Source: Gyrodactylus bullatarudis (lineage: Eukaryota > Platyhelminthes > Monogenea > Gyrodactylidea > Gyrodactylidae). From it: a DNA stretch of 64,000 nt. The notes beneath the pieces are model-generated. The model was not told where the DNA came from, ran no database searches, and was given only the letters and a program-made list of their open reading frames with translations. Where the stretch lies: assembly GCA_012064415.1 (NCBI GenBank), contig SSNU01000310.1, forward strand, positions 310,001 through 374,000. The letters are read 5' to 3'. The first letter of the stretch is position 1, and each line of letters begins with the position of its first letter. Positions 49,311 through 61,929 of this stretch are shown here, piece after piece. Both the position numbers and the translations under genes were made by a program.

Positions 49311-50689
49311 CTTGATTCTGTTTAACATGTAATAATTCTCTCTTCATGTCGTTGTATTTCTTTTTCTCTTCTCTAAAATGCTATATTCAAATACTCAAGG
49401 TTTTTGTTTCAATTTAATTTTCTATCTCGATTTCTTTATTTATTCTTTGAAAAAATACAGAATCCAGGATTCAGAATGAAATTTATATCATTGATTGATC
49501 AAAAATTTCACGAGACTATTTTTACTGTATAAACATTTTTGATGCTATTATTGCAACACTATTAGTTTATTAGGTGATGATACATAATATATAGAATGTA
49601 TTACATGATTACTTTGAAGTAGATGAAAATAATAACATTTAATTTTAAGGGAGATACTGTTGTTAGATATTTTGAATACGACAAAACTGAAAGTGAAATT
49701 CATTATCTGAATCGATACGATGCTTTGGAGCCCCAAAGAGGATTCAACTTCTTGCCAAAGATTGGTCTTAATGTCAGAGCAAATGAAGTTATGCGGCTCT
49801 ATAAATTGACTAACAAGAAAATGTGTGAAGTTGTCAGTTTCATCGTTCCGAGAAAATCTGAAATGTTCCAAGAGGATATTTTCCCTGATACTATAGCACC
49901 AGCTCCCGCCTTATCATTTGAAGACTGGATCAATGGAGCTGAGCCCAAAATAACCAAGGTATGCATGAATGTGAACGAAATCTCAGACAAAAATTTTATA
50001 AAAATCACATTAAAGTTATTTTATTTGAAGTGATAATTTTATTCTGAATTTTTTTAATGCCAAAATTTTGTCTGGAGATATTCTTTAAAATAAGAGTCTA
50101 TTTCCAACTAAACTATCAATTATTATCAACTAGGCAATTATTATTAACTTAATGAATAATTTTCAGATTAAAAATATAACTGTTGAGTATTTAAACAAAT
50201 CTAAAAATCTCAAGGATATTATTTTTTGATTACAGTACTCAATGAGAGAAAATTATGACAAGGGTGTAACGCGCCGTGAAAAAAAATTTCAAATTGGTTT
50301 CTCCAATCGTCATTCTTCTTTTATACATGGACATGAAATCCCTAACACCAATTCAAAGGAAAATTGGGATCCAACAAAGGAAAATTCAGTAAGAAATTTA
50401 ATCTCCTCTTTATATGAATGCTTTACAGTATGAATAATTACAAATGAAATTTCAAATATTTACGCAGCATATTCTCTCCTTGAATCATATTCCAGAGAGC
50501 AAAGCAAAAATTAATATGATTTTATTTTCCCTGCAACTTTAGCCTTCAAGTTTAGATCAACTGAGAGTAGAGCTTGATCAAACAAAAGATCTTCTCAAGG
50601 ATCTAGTGAGGAGAATCACTGACCTAGAAAATAAGCAAATCATAGAAGACAATCAGAATAAAGAATCAGGAGATCAAATTAAAAATTAA
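48308..50689 (+). CDS. CORO: Coronin (type I) WD40 actin-binding protein
   Basis: Six exons (48308-48499, 48527-48952, 48995-49216, 49650-49958, 50236-50388, 50543-50689) join in phase to 482 residues. The start IRQSKFKHVFG is the coronin signature. WD repeats follow: HTAPVTDLAWCPFDDSII, SASEDCTVKIW, HQRKVLHIKWH, GADNKLILWN. The conserved blocks TGFSKQSDRQLSIW, LEPQRGFNFLPK and FIVPRKSEMFQEDIFPDT complete the seven-bladed propeller. A unique linker is followed by a C-terminal coiled coil (LDQLRVELDQTKDLLKD). Coronins bind F-actin and regulate Arp2/3 and cofilin. The first intron is 27 bp; the fourth exon is preceded by a 433-bp intron with a CT repeat. Confidence 0.95.
49281..49312 (+). repeat. 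(CT)n microsatellite in coronin intron 3
   Basis: A run of about ten CT units followed by CTAT units in the 433-bp intron, polypyrimidine on the coding strand. Confidence 0.85.
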
Positions 50690-52021
50690 AATAAAATAAA
50701 ACGGAGGAACTCATGAACATTTAATTAAAAAGTTTTGTTTACCCTTTTGTGATACATTTTTTTATTTGCGCCATTCAATTATTACTTTTATATAAAAACA
50801 TTTGTTAAGATTGAAAAAAAGGGAAAATTAAATTTTTTTATCCATCATTCAACCGTATCAATCACTAAAGATTCTTGTGTAATAATCTATTAATTGTTGA
50901 AAATTGTACAAAATGAAGATTTAACTTCATTGATAACATATCTGGATTCATGAAATTAAATACACATCCAGAAAAAGAGATTGATAAACCATTTTTATAC
51001 AACTGCAATAAATTTTATGTTTTTATCATGAACTCTTTTTCTCTCTTGCCCTAGTTTTGAATTTGCAATTTAATTTTTACAGCTTCATGTTTAAATGAAG
51101 CAAAAATATCTTTTGCAAAATAGAGATAAGAATTTTATATTGCAATTAGTCGTGCTGAACCAGGTTTTATTTGAAAGAGTAACCAAATAAAGGTTGATTC
51201 ATCACAGACTTTGGACACAAAAAAATCATTTTACAAAAAAATGTAAAGATTTTCTGCTTTCCTCTCTTGCGATACCAGGTAAAAAGAATTTTTAGGCATA
51301 GTCAATCGCCATTATTATATATTTAAACTTTTATTCGTTCACAATGTACAGTAAACTATATATTTAGCTCAAAAGCCTTTGTCTCAGCTTTGCTTTCTTT
51401 ATCCAGGGAATATTATCCATAATCTATATTATTTAATTGTACAAATATAAAATTAAAAAAATGAATATTTCAGTAAATATTACTGCTCTTTGTTATTTGA
51501 ATAATTAGTTTAGGGTTTTAATTCAGAGGTGATCAAGTTGATTTGACTAATTTCTCTTCAAATAATCTTTTTCATGTAACTACAATGTACAATAAATGGA
51601 TATCTCTCTTTTTTGTTAGTTTTTTTCAAATTTACAATGTTTCAATTTGGTTTGAGAACATTCTAAAGTCATATATAGTATAGAATGAAGAAATTTCAGT
51701 TCATTAAATTTTTGTCTTCTCAAGATGTTCTCTTGAGATTACTCTGAAGAAATGTAAAAATCTAAAAAGCAATTACATTTATTGAAATTAGCTAACCAAA
51801 ATTCTAAATGAGTTAAAAGGAATAATTTTAAAATATTGTTGTATCAAGGCAGTGTTCAATTTCATTCGAGAAGGAAAAAATATAAGTGAACTGAAAATCT
51901 CACTCTCAATATAGACTTTGAGATCTGTGATTCTCACATTCCAAATTTAATTTTAAGAATAATAATGATACAGAAGATAAAATATAATTTACAAATACAA
52001 TAGCTTGCTGAGTGACTAGCC
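50690..52021. other. Convergent 3' spacer between coronin and Kv channel
   Basis: AT-rich non-coding DNA holding the 3' untranslated regions of the two convergent genes. No domain-like frame. Confidence 0.5.
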
Positions 52022-54374
52022 TCAAATAACATTCTCTTTCATAATATAGTTACTGGATCTCTTGGAAGGTTGATGACGGCCTTCCTCAAAGTTGATATTT
52101 TCATTCTTTATAGGATTGTTAGATTCAGGCTCCTCTGGCTTAGAAACTTCAATACTTGGCTGTACAGAAGAGCTATGGTTGTTGTTATCTATCGTGTCAC
52201 TTCCATCTTTCTTGTTGAAGATTAAGGGATCTAATTCAGTCTTGTTTGATTTACTCGATAAGTTTATCGAAGAGGTTAGATTGCTTAGGGCTTTTTTCTT
52301 CTGCTTATCCATAAGACGATTCTTCAGTATTTTATTGCGCATCTTCATCCCAGGAAGAGCCGAATTTCTCGCCAGAGAATTAGTCAAATTTCCACTGGCA
52401 AAGGGTAAATCTCTTTCCAACTCTTTGATATATTTATCATTTTTCAATTGATTTTTCATATACTTGTAATAAGTGTTAAAATTATTCCCAATAATTGGAA
52501 TGGCAAGACCTGTTAGTATACAGCCTGAGACAGCAGTTAGACTTCCAACAAAGTAACCGGGCATGCCCTGTGGGACTAAATCACCATAGCCAACTGTAGT
52601 TAGTGTAACAATAGTCCACCAAAAAGCCTCTGGGATGTCTGTAAACTCTTTCTCTTTCAATTGAGCAAGGTAAATCATTGAGGAGAATAGAAACATTCCG
52701 TTCATCAAGAGAAAACAGAGAAGAACTAATTCTGGTATTGATTTCTTGACTGTTAACATGAGTACACGAAGGCCACGAGAGATTTTTGAAATCTTGAATA
52801 TTCTAAATATCCTTAGAGTTTGAGTAGCTGAGCAACAAACATTTAAATAGTAAAGCCTTTCAGCTAGAATAATTGTCTCTATAGGCTCTGGGGATGTCAA
52901 TTGATGATATTTATAATATATCAGGTAAAAACATAATATAAAAATCCAATAGGTCCCCAAAAGGGTTATATCGAAGAAGGAAATAATTGATGTTAAAAAT
53001 TTCTTTTTATCTGGGCATAGAAATAATTTCAAAATAAACTCCAACGTGAAAAGAATATTCAGAGATATATCTGTTATGACTAAATTGATATTAGGCTCAG
53101 TAAAGCAGTACTTGGTTGTTTTTGGTTCCTCAATTGTATTGTTACGACAAAAGCTTTCGTTCAACAAGGTATCATTACCAACAACAAAATTTACTGGTTG
53201 ACGAAAGCTTTTGTGAGTTGATAGGCAATAGCACATGACTGATGCAATCATTAACACCAACAGAATACTGGCCCAAACCTACAAAGAAATTCTACTTTTA
53301 ACTTGTGTTCAATTTATCCCAGCTAATTCTTGCTCAAATAATAGAATATATCAACATGAAGGTATTTTGGGAAATGAATCTTGAATTAGCTAAGAAATTG
53401 TATAAATCGAGTTAGTAAAAATAAAATGTGTTCCCTTTATTCGGATATGATAAATAGTTTGAATGAAAAAGCTGAGGTAAGAACATTAAGATATGAATTC
53501 ATCTTACCTTGGCTGGTAACGAGGAACTAGGATGATCTAAAAATAGCCATAGTCTGTATCTCCATTTTTTTAGACCCTGTGAACAGCTGACAAGATATTG
53601 CATCGAATCAATATCTTCAAAACAATCTCGAAAGAGTATCAACTTTGTTCTTTTCTCTTCATAATATTTTGTATATGCTGGCATACAGCATCCTTCTATA
53701 TGTCTCTCCTCTATGCCCCAAAATATTAATTCTTTTCGTGCAAATGGGCCACAAATATGGGAGGGTAAATGAAGCTCTCCTGTACGATAGTAGTCGAGAA
53801 CGAATCTGAAAATTTCTGGATCCCTATCAAAATAATAAACTGGCTGAGCTGTATTGTAATACGGAGTGTTTTGAGATAATCTGTAATTCAAAATTATTTT
53901 TCAATAGAAAAAAATATTCAATTTCCACTCACAAAGAACTGGAATGTAACTTTTTCTGAATTGAATCATCTATAGGCTGACCACTACATATGGCTGCTCC
54001 ACTGACAAGACTTGCCATATTTCCCATGCAAGTATTTACTTGACTTGGTTGAAGAAAACTTGCCCCAGCAATTGTGTTTGTCTGTAATTCTGGCATCACT
54101 CCTGCTGGAGTAGAGAATATTATACAATTAACTTTGTTGCTTCTACAAATTAAAACGAAGAAAACTCACTCTCTTCAAAAATTTGAGCAGTTTCGGCACT
54201 GTGATTTGCTATCATGTACAATCGAGAGCCTGGAAATCGACAAAGTGTACCGATTCTTGTGAGAAACATTCTGCCTCCAATACATAATGAAATAATATCA
54301 CTTCTTCCAGAACCACGAGCTAAACCAGATTTGATTTTGCCTTGGGTTTTGAGATTTTTTATTCCTGAAACCAT
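52022..54374 (-). CDS. KCNC: Voltage-gated K+ channel, Shaw (Kv3)-like
   Basis: Four exons (54374-54170, 54104-53933, 53880-53508, 53278-52022) give 668 residues. The T1 domain starts ISLCIGGRMFLTRIGTL; its zinc site HX5CX20CC is exact (His-LPSHI-Cys, then 20 residues, then CC), as in non-Shaker Kv channels, and CGPF..ELIFWGI is Shaw-like. The linker LWLFLDHPSSS..AK leads into S1. S4 reads TLRIFRIFKISKISRGLRVL with basic residues every third position. The filter is TVGYGD. S6 has GLAIPIIGNN, where Shaw usually has PVP, so only one proline remains. The C-tail is Ser/Lys-rich. About 57 residues encoded by exon 2 are inserted into T1. Confidence 0.92.
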
Positions 54375-57300
54375 GATTGAATCAAAAGAACGAGTAACAG
54401 TTTAAATCTGAAAGAAAAAAGAAAAGCTTGATAAAAATCTTATTCGATATTCGAATTAGATGAAATTTTAAAGAAAATATTATGACTTGAAATCTCAAGA
54501 AAATAGAAATTTGAAAAGATAAAACTTCGGAAGTTGTTATTTCAACTTACTTATAAACTATAATGTTAAATATCCCATCTTATTTCTTGAATATATATTT
54601 TATTTCAAAATAACTTCTCACAAATCGATAGGAAAGAAGATACAATGTTTCAAAAATAAATTCACCCTGTAAAATCTAGATATGGACAGTAGATCTTGAA
54701 GAGAGGGAGAAAGATTCTCAACAGAAATTATAAATACAACACACTTGGATAAGTTAAGAGAGATAGAGAAAAACCTTTCGAATATTTTGTATGATTCTCT
54801 CCGCATGTGTTTTCCGATTTTTTCTCGATTTACTTGCGGTAGTATTACATGCAATGTATATGAAAAAATCTAATAGGATTAATACGTGGGAAAATATTTT
54901 CCATCTCCCAGAATAAAAACTACATTAAAAATTGGAGCTGAAATATTGAGGAAGATTTAAAGTATTGGCTCAGATTAGACTTTATCAGCTGAATAAAAGT
55001 GATACGATCATGTAAATTCATTTCCTATAATGTCCAAAAGAAATTTGCATAAATGGGTAAACTGTTGAAAGCAAAATCATAGATGGCATTTGATTACAAG
55101 AAAGATTTTGCTTTAAAAGAAAGATTTAAATAACATCTTTAATACTTTGCCAGGGAAAAAATGTATCTATTCTTCATCCATGTCAAAGATGGATGATAGA
55201 AGGTACATTCTGCCTTTCTGATAATTTTATCAAGAGTTTTCTTCCGCTGCCATTCCAATTCTTTATTTATTCATGTTAAAATGATAATACAAATTAATAC
55301 AAAATTATTCCAAACTTGCTTTATAACATTCGAAAGGAGTTTCATCAGGCATTATTATGAGACTTATGAGACTTATTTTAGAAGGTTAGAAAATCCAAAT
55401 AATCATATCTTGAATGAATTATGAATCTTGATGTTTGAATAAATAATGTTTCTAAAATCTTGAGGAAAAATAAAAAGGCACTTCCGGTTCTTGAGATTAA
55501 CAGTCTAAAATGATTGATAAATAAATTCTATCAAAGTCTTTAAAATTAGGCAAGAATCCAATTAATCTAAGAAGACACATATGATTAAAAGCTTCTCCAA
55601 GAATGACAACGAAAGAAGGAAATTAAGAAAATGCTACAATTTTCAAATGAAATGAATAAATAAATTGTATTCTACTCTACAGTTGAGAATAAAAAACAGA
55701 AGTAGTATGAATAAATAAATTTCTTAATTCCACTGGGTAATCATTTCAATTTGTAAAATGGCATGAACTCAAAATACCAAAGACACACACACTCACTCTA
55801 GAGTGTACGTTAGGAAGAGAGTGTTGGAGAAATTCTCTATTAGCTTAAGTATCAGCTATAATAGAAATATTACATCTGAGAATAGAATATAATTATATTC
55901 TATAAGCAAGTATGTGACGACACAACTCTTTTTTGCTTATCAGTGTTTGAATAACTAACCATAACAATTTCTCATTCAAAAATGAACATTAAACTCTAAG
56001 AAAAGTTACACTACTCTCCTTGATAGCTAAGGTATTTGGTATATTTTTAACAAAAATTTTTTCACAACACAAGAACTTCCTTTGATCAGAGGAACAGATG
56101 AATACTATATATCTAGAGAATTGACTAATTTGCATAAATGCAAAAGGGTAACACAATGAAAATATTTTTTTAGGGTAAATTTTCCCTTCTCTTACATTAC
56201 CACAGGACTACACTTATTAATATATATATAGTAATATTTAATAAATGAAGAAAACATACACATACTTTAACCGAGTAGATGTAAATTCCAGTGAAAATGT
56301 AAATGGAAAAAGTAATAGAAAAATGGATATAAAGGGAAATATTTTCTTGACAATTTCCAAGAATCCATCTCTACATAATTTCTCTTTCTTTCTTTCTTTA
56401 TTCCTCACTCTCCCTCTTTTTCTGTTAGTGCATAATAACCGACCGTGTGGCATAATTGAATTATGCATAAAGAAATTATATAACACATTCTAAATAAGAA
56501 GTAATAATGATAATTGTGTCGATTCCCTATACCGTTTACTAAATCTAGAAATAGTTTAGTTTGGCCAATTCATAAATATGAATATTGGGAACTGCTCAGC
56601 TCCTTGATGTATTTAACTGTATATGCAATCATTTAAAGCATTGAAAGATGAGCTTGAAAATTTACTTAGACATTTACTCCAAAATTTCTGAAAGAGAAGG
56701 TGGATTATTTGCATCTTTTAAATATGGCTTAGTGGTTCTAGTACCTAACTCGTTTGAAATTTATATTATTTCACTCAGAACACAAGTATTTAGCCCCACG
56801 ACTATTTTGAGAATTTTTACCTCAGTTCTTAGATAGTTCTACAAATGGATTTTTACATAAATAAAATCGTCTGTATCTGCTTATAATAGTAATAATTATT
56901 ACTAAAATCTGATCAAGAATATCAATTTTAATAGTTTTGAAAACTGCCATCTCATCAAGAAAAATGGATCATGGAAATCTCAACGATGCCAAAAGATTCC
57001 TTGGAGTGAAACCTTCAAGGATTCTCGCGGGATAACAACAAAATCATCCAGAAACCGCCCTCTCTTTCACACATACCCTTTGCTTCAAGTTTTTATGACA
57101 AGGGAAAAAGAAATGGAAATGGAGAAAAATATAACTTGCATAATAATGATAGTAATAGACTGAGAGAAATAGAAAGAAAATATGTCATTTCTTCTCTGCA
57201 CAAAGAGAAAGATCAGTTCAAATTATGATGACTGAAAGATGTTTGTAACAGATGATTTCAATTTTTAACTTTCCCTCCTATTTTGTACTTATAAATTTAA

Positions 57301-58524
57301 GCTCTGCTGGTACAAAATAAATTTAACAAAAACAGTGTGAAATGTTAGGGGTTTCACTCCATGTGAAATTTATTTCAATAAAGAATTAAGACCAGATTTC
57401 TTTCTTTCGTCATCATCACCATTATCACCATGTGAATAATACAAAACTCTTCATTACGTATTTAATAGAAAATAGTTTTGATTCATTTAAAATGGGATCT
57501 AGAATCTTCAAGTGCCTCATTCATTGAAGAAGTTACTTGACGTCTGTAAAAGGCTTTATTGTATGTTATAGGTTTTTCAGGCACTTTAAATTTATTTCGA
57601 TCTATTCAATTTATAAAATATTGATATACAGATATATTGTATTATTATTCGAGTAGGAAGCAAAGAGAAAAATACAACTCCCAATAGACTCATGAAATTT
57701 GCTCAAAGCCAAGAAATTGCTTACTGTTTTACACTTTTCAAGTAGGAATGACACCATTACAATTCTACTACTCTTTCAAAAAGATGCAATTGCACTACCT
57801 CGTTTTTTATAATTCGGTATGAAATTTTCCTCATAATTTTGTCTTCCTTGAATGGGAATGGGAAGAAAAGGGAAATTTGAGCTTTAACAAGAAAATGAAA
57901 TATAATTTTCTTCCATTCTAATACAACTAGACCATATAGACACTTGAAGGATGGAATTGAAAATTTCAATTAGAATAATAATGAGTACACCTCTTTCCAA
58001 TGAGCTCTATAGATCCCACAGAGGATAAATAGAGGGGAAATAAAACTAACGCCTGATGCTTCATTGGGAAAAATACAGATAACGCAATATTTGTCTAATT
58101 CATTGATAAGAGTAACTAATACGTAAGTAAATAAAAAACAAAAAAGAAACGTTAAGTAAGTAAAAGTAATTGAAATTTTCCAAATGAATACCAAAAGAGA
58201 GAGGGAGAAAGAGAGAAACGTTTTTCATGTTTCTTTCTTCCTGAAACATGAAATGAAACCAATTATTGCCCCTTATAAATTAACAAACTAATTAGACCAA
58301 AAAAATAGAATAATATTTCTCTCTGGAAATATTTGAAAGAGGATAAGAGCTAAATTTTTAGATAAAATCAAATGACAAGTAGGCATTCCTTATACTTTGA
58401 AAAAATGTATTATTATACTATACTTATACTTACTATGGATTAAATTGGATAGTAACGAGACATTTGCAAGAAGTCTTGATGACTAGTATTATTCTGATTT
58501 GTAATAACTTTCAAATGGTAATAA
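54375..58524. other. Gene desert, proximal part
   Basis: AT-rich DNA with several purine-skewed tracts (56375-56410 TTTC-rich; 57100-57200 GA-rich). Frames are short and without domain resemblance; no gene was recognised. Confidence 0.5.
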
Positions 58525-58730
58525 TTTTCTAGATGTAAAACTAACCAGAAAAGAAGATGGATCAATTTTAAGAAATATTTATAAGAATAAGACTGATAAC
58601 GGCAAGTATCTTCATTATGCTAGTTTCAGTCCTATATCTCATAAAATAGGCTTAGTAATTGGTCTAGGGAAGAGGATAAGAAGAATCGCGAGTCCTGAGG
58701 AATGAACAAATGAAATAGAGAATTCGAAGT
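58525..58730 (+). mobile_element. Fragment of a Penelope-like element
   Basis: These 206 bp match 62196-62401 of the larger element with four substitutions and no indels, about 98% identity. The piece covers the region after the YVDD box (FLDVKLTRKEDG .. RIASPEE). One of the four changes turns a Trp codon into TGA. Both ends are abrupt, so it is a truncated copy. Confidence 0.85.
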
Positions 58731-60189
58731 ACAAGATACGATGAACCCGAGTAGAATACGAATTGAATCCTGATCTACAAAATATAGTCTGATTTGATTA
58801 AACTTGTTTGTTCTTTATTCTTTCTAAATTTTCATTAGTTGAAGATTCTTGTGTTTCTCATGTCTCATGAGTCTTATGCTATATTTTCTTCGTTATCATT
58901 ATGATTTCTTTCATCAAGTTCCCCTTGGAACTATTTCTGATGAGCAAGGTAAGAAAATGCACCAAACTCTGAAATTTATTGAAGAAAGATAACATGGATC
59001 ATTGTCTGAGTGACTACTGCTGGCTCATAAAATACCTAGAATAAGAGTCTAAATTTTTACTCAATATTTTTATATTTACAAGAGAGAGTATCATTTTTCT
59101 GAAATTAATTCTAAAACTCAATATATTCTACAAAAGTCTAAACAAAAATTTCCACCAATAAAAGTATTCTGTCTAATTCATGCTTTCATTCATCAATATG
59201 ATTAAACCAATGAGAATTCAGAAATGAAAATTGATAAAAATTCTGTCTTGGAAAAAGCTTAATAACCTCCAAACAACTGATCCTACGCTAATAAAAAGGG
59301 CACCATTCGAAAGAAAATTAAATTTTACATTGGAATGCTTTTTAAAATTTCAAATTTAATTAAATCTACACGTCATAAAAGAAGAAAAACACTCGAAAAA
59401 TATGTATTTTTTTAAGGATTTTTCAATTTTTTCTAACTTGACGCGGGTTTATAAAAGTTTTGCGAGAGTGCTAAATTCGCGGATTACCCATCAATCAACG
59501 CGAAATTTTCATCAAATGAGGATAAAATCAATTTCGGATTCCTATGTATTCATACCAATAATATCAATTAAGTTCATTGGGATACTCAAAATTAGCAATT
59601 TTTAGTTTTTTGGCCATAGCGGCCAAAATATTAACGCTAGCGATCTGAAATCAGCACAAAATTTTATTCCAGAAAAGTTAAATTCGATCAAGATCTTATA
59701 AAAAAAATTTCCAAATCACTACCCGTGTAATTATTGAATCGTATAAGACATTTGACCCATTTTCAGAAATATAAAACCAGTGTGAAATTATTTGAAGTGC
59801 AATAATATAGCACAAATCTAAATGCTACATTACGTTTTCAATTGAAAATTCATTGTACTAATAACAAAGCAATAATTATAAGTACTATTCATTTCAATTA
59901 ATAGCTGGTTTGATCCTGCACCTGAAGAACGAGTAATAATAAATGATTATGTGAATGAATGTACTATTTTTCGAGAGAGTAGAAAAATTTTATATTCGTG
60001 AAAAAATTACCATTTTCATTTTATAGAAATGATCCAAGAATTTCAATGAAATTTAAAATTATCTCTCGATTGAATTTTGATGATTTATTTTTTCATAGTT
60101 AAATTTTCAATGAATTGAGTGAGTTTTTGATTATAGTTTTTCATGAATTATGATCGACGATATTCTTGTTTTATAAAATATAGAGAAAC
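58731..60189. other. Intergenic DNA with a CpG-bearing hairpin segment
   Basis: Mostly AT-rich and non-coding. At 59440-59640 the text contains several CG dinucleotides, rare elsewhere here, and a perfect 8-bp inverted repeat TTTTGGCC/GGCCAAAA at 59608-59628 with a 5-base loop. Confidence 0.4.
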
Positions 60190-60305
60190 AGAAGGAACCT
60201 AAAGTAGAGCACCGCTCTTCTTTGAAAATCTATAGCGAAATTAAGTAAAACTTCTTGTGAGTATGATGTCTTGATGGTTGAAGTTATATTTTTTGCTATT
60301 CTTCT
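60190..60305 (+). rRNA. 5S rRNA-like sequence (divergent gene or pseudogene)
   Basis: The stretch resembles 5S rRNA in order and spacing: GAGCACCGCTCT (cf. GAACACCGGTTCT), AGCGAAATTAAGTAA (cf. ACCGAAGTTAAGCAA, box A), GTGAGTA (cf. GGTCAGTA) and TTGATGGTTGAAG (cf. TTGGATGGGTGACC, box C). Ends pair as a terminal helix, AGAAGGA at 60190-60196 with TTCTTCT at 60299-60305, giving 116 nt, close to the usual 120. CGCT/AGCG could form helix III and GAGTA/TATTC helix V. Box identity is incomplete, so a pseudogene or chance resemblance remains possible. Confidence 0.35.
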
Positions 60306-61929
60306 TTAAAAAAGTTGCTATTTTTAACAGCTCTAGTAATAGAAAATTATACCAACTCTACGAAACCGACATAAATTCCATATTTTATTTTCATCTTTTT
60401 AATCTGACTCAGAATTCATGAATATTTAAGCCTTCTGAAGATATAGATTCAAGTTTATTTATTTAAGAATTGAACATACTTCTGCAAGTTAAAAAAATCC
60501 TAAAAAGAAGAAAAGCAGTGCTCTAATCTAAAGTGATTAGGTAAATATAATCTAGTATATATACAGTATCAGGGAATTTATGTTCCTTTAAAATATAGAT
60601 TCAAATGCATCTTGTGTTTAAGAGTTAATACTAAACAGTGCAAACATTCACTTTTGAGGAAATTTCAGTATCAAAATCTCAAGTCTCAAAGGACATTTTT
60701 AAGCCAATCTCCTCGCTTTTGCAGTTGACAAAAATCCAGAGATTTCAGTGAAAAATCGATAATGGCCTGAAAAGTAGAGAACTTGACTGATCAATGAACT
60801 ATTCCAAGCATGTGTTTCTCTAGATTGTTAACGTTTATCATTGCTCTTTCGACTTGACTAAAATTTCCTTCAAGTTAAAATTTAACTAAAATTTTTGCTT
60901 TACCTTTAGAATAGATATTCGATAAAACTCTCTGATAAAATGAAAGCAAAAAGAAAAGTTTTTAATCAAAGTAAGAATTACACCATGTTACACAAATATT
61001 ATGATTGCGTATTGCAAGAAAAACATTCAAAAATAAAGGCTCTATTGACTTTTAACATTGTAGAATAGATGGAAAAAACATCAAAAGTTGATTTAAAAGA
61101 ATAGACAAGACTCAAATAGAATTAATTTTTTAATCAGAGTAAAATAACTTCATCTTTCCAATAGACTGAGAATTTTTTACAAAGCAAGATTCGGCATCAA
61201 TTCAAAATGTATTTCTCATAAAATATACAGTTTCTTAGCTTCGAAACCCTTACAATAACCAATAATAAAAAGAAAACGTAGCCTGTTTTGTAATTTGATT
61301 AATTTAATTAAATATTATTAGTTATTAATTCAAATTGCCTAATAAGATTCATTTTGTAGAATTGACACTGACCGAAAAAATTTCCTGTTCATCTTTCCTA
61401 AAGGCGTAAACTATCTCTCAATGGAGAAATAATAGATTCCTTCACCAGATGATCAAACAAGTTTGATTTTCTCATGAAATCTATTCTCATGATCTGGAGA
61501 GAAAAATTGATCAAATCTAACCTGTAAATAAGGCAGGAACTGTTTTGAATAGAAAAATAACACTGGTGGTGATTTTAAAATTTCATACTGATCAGGAATC
61601 TGGTCATTCGAAAAATTAGGCTGTCTATGAGCTGAGATGATGAGAAAAACCTAATTTTCACCAATTTTCTGAAAAATTTTGCAAATTATTTTTCTACGCC
61701 TAGTTTAAAAACAGTCTAAAAATCTTTTGGGATAAATAAAAATTATCTCAGCTCAGAGATAGCCGAATTATCTTAAGTTACTTGCAGTTTGTTAAGGAAG
61801 ATATGAAATTCACTAAGGAATTTGTGAAAAACGATATGGAAATAATGCCATACATTTAGGAAAATTCAACTTTTATTTTACCCTAATTAAGATAAAAATT
61901 ACATTAAATTTATATTCCAGTTTTAGATA
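60306..61929. other. Intergenic DNA before the Penelope-like element
   Basis: AT-rich, no coding frame or RNA gene recognised. Confidence 0.5.

Noticed and set aside
52092..52451. Plus-strand frame of 119 codons
   Set aside because: Antisense shadow of the Kv channel C-terminal exon.
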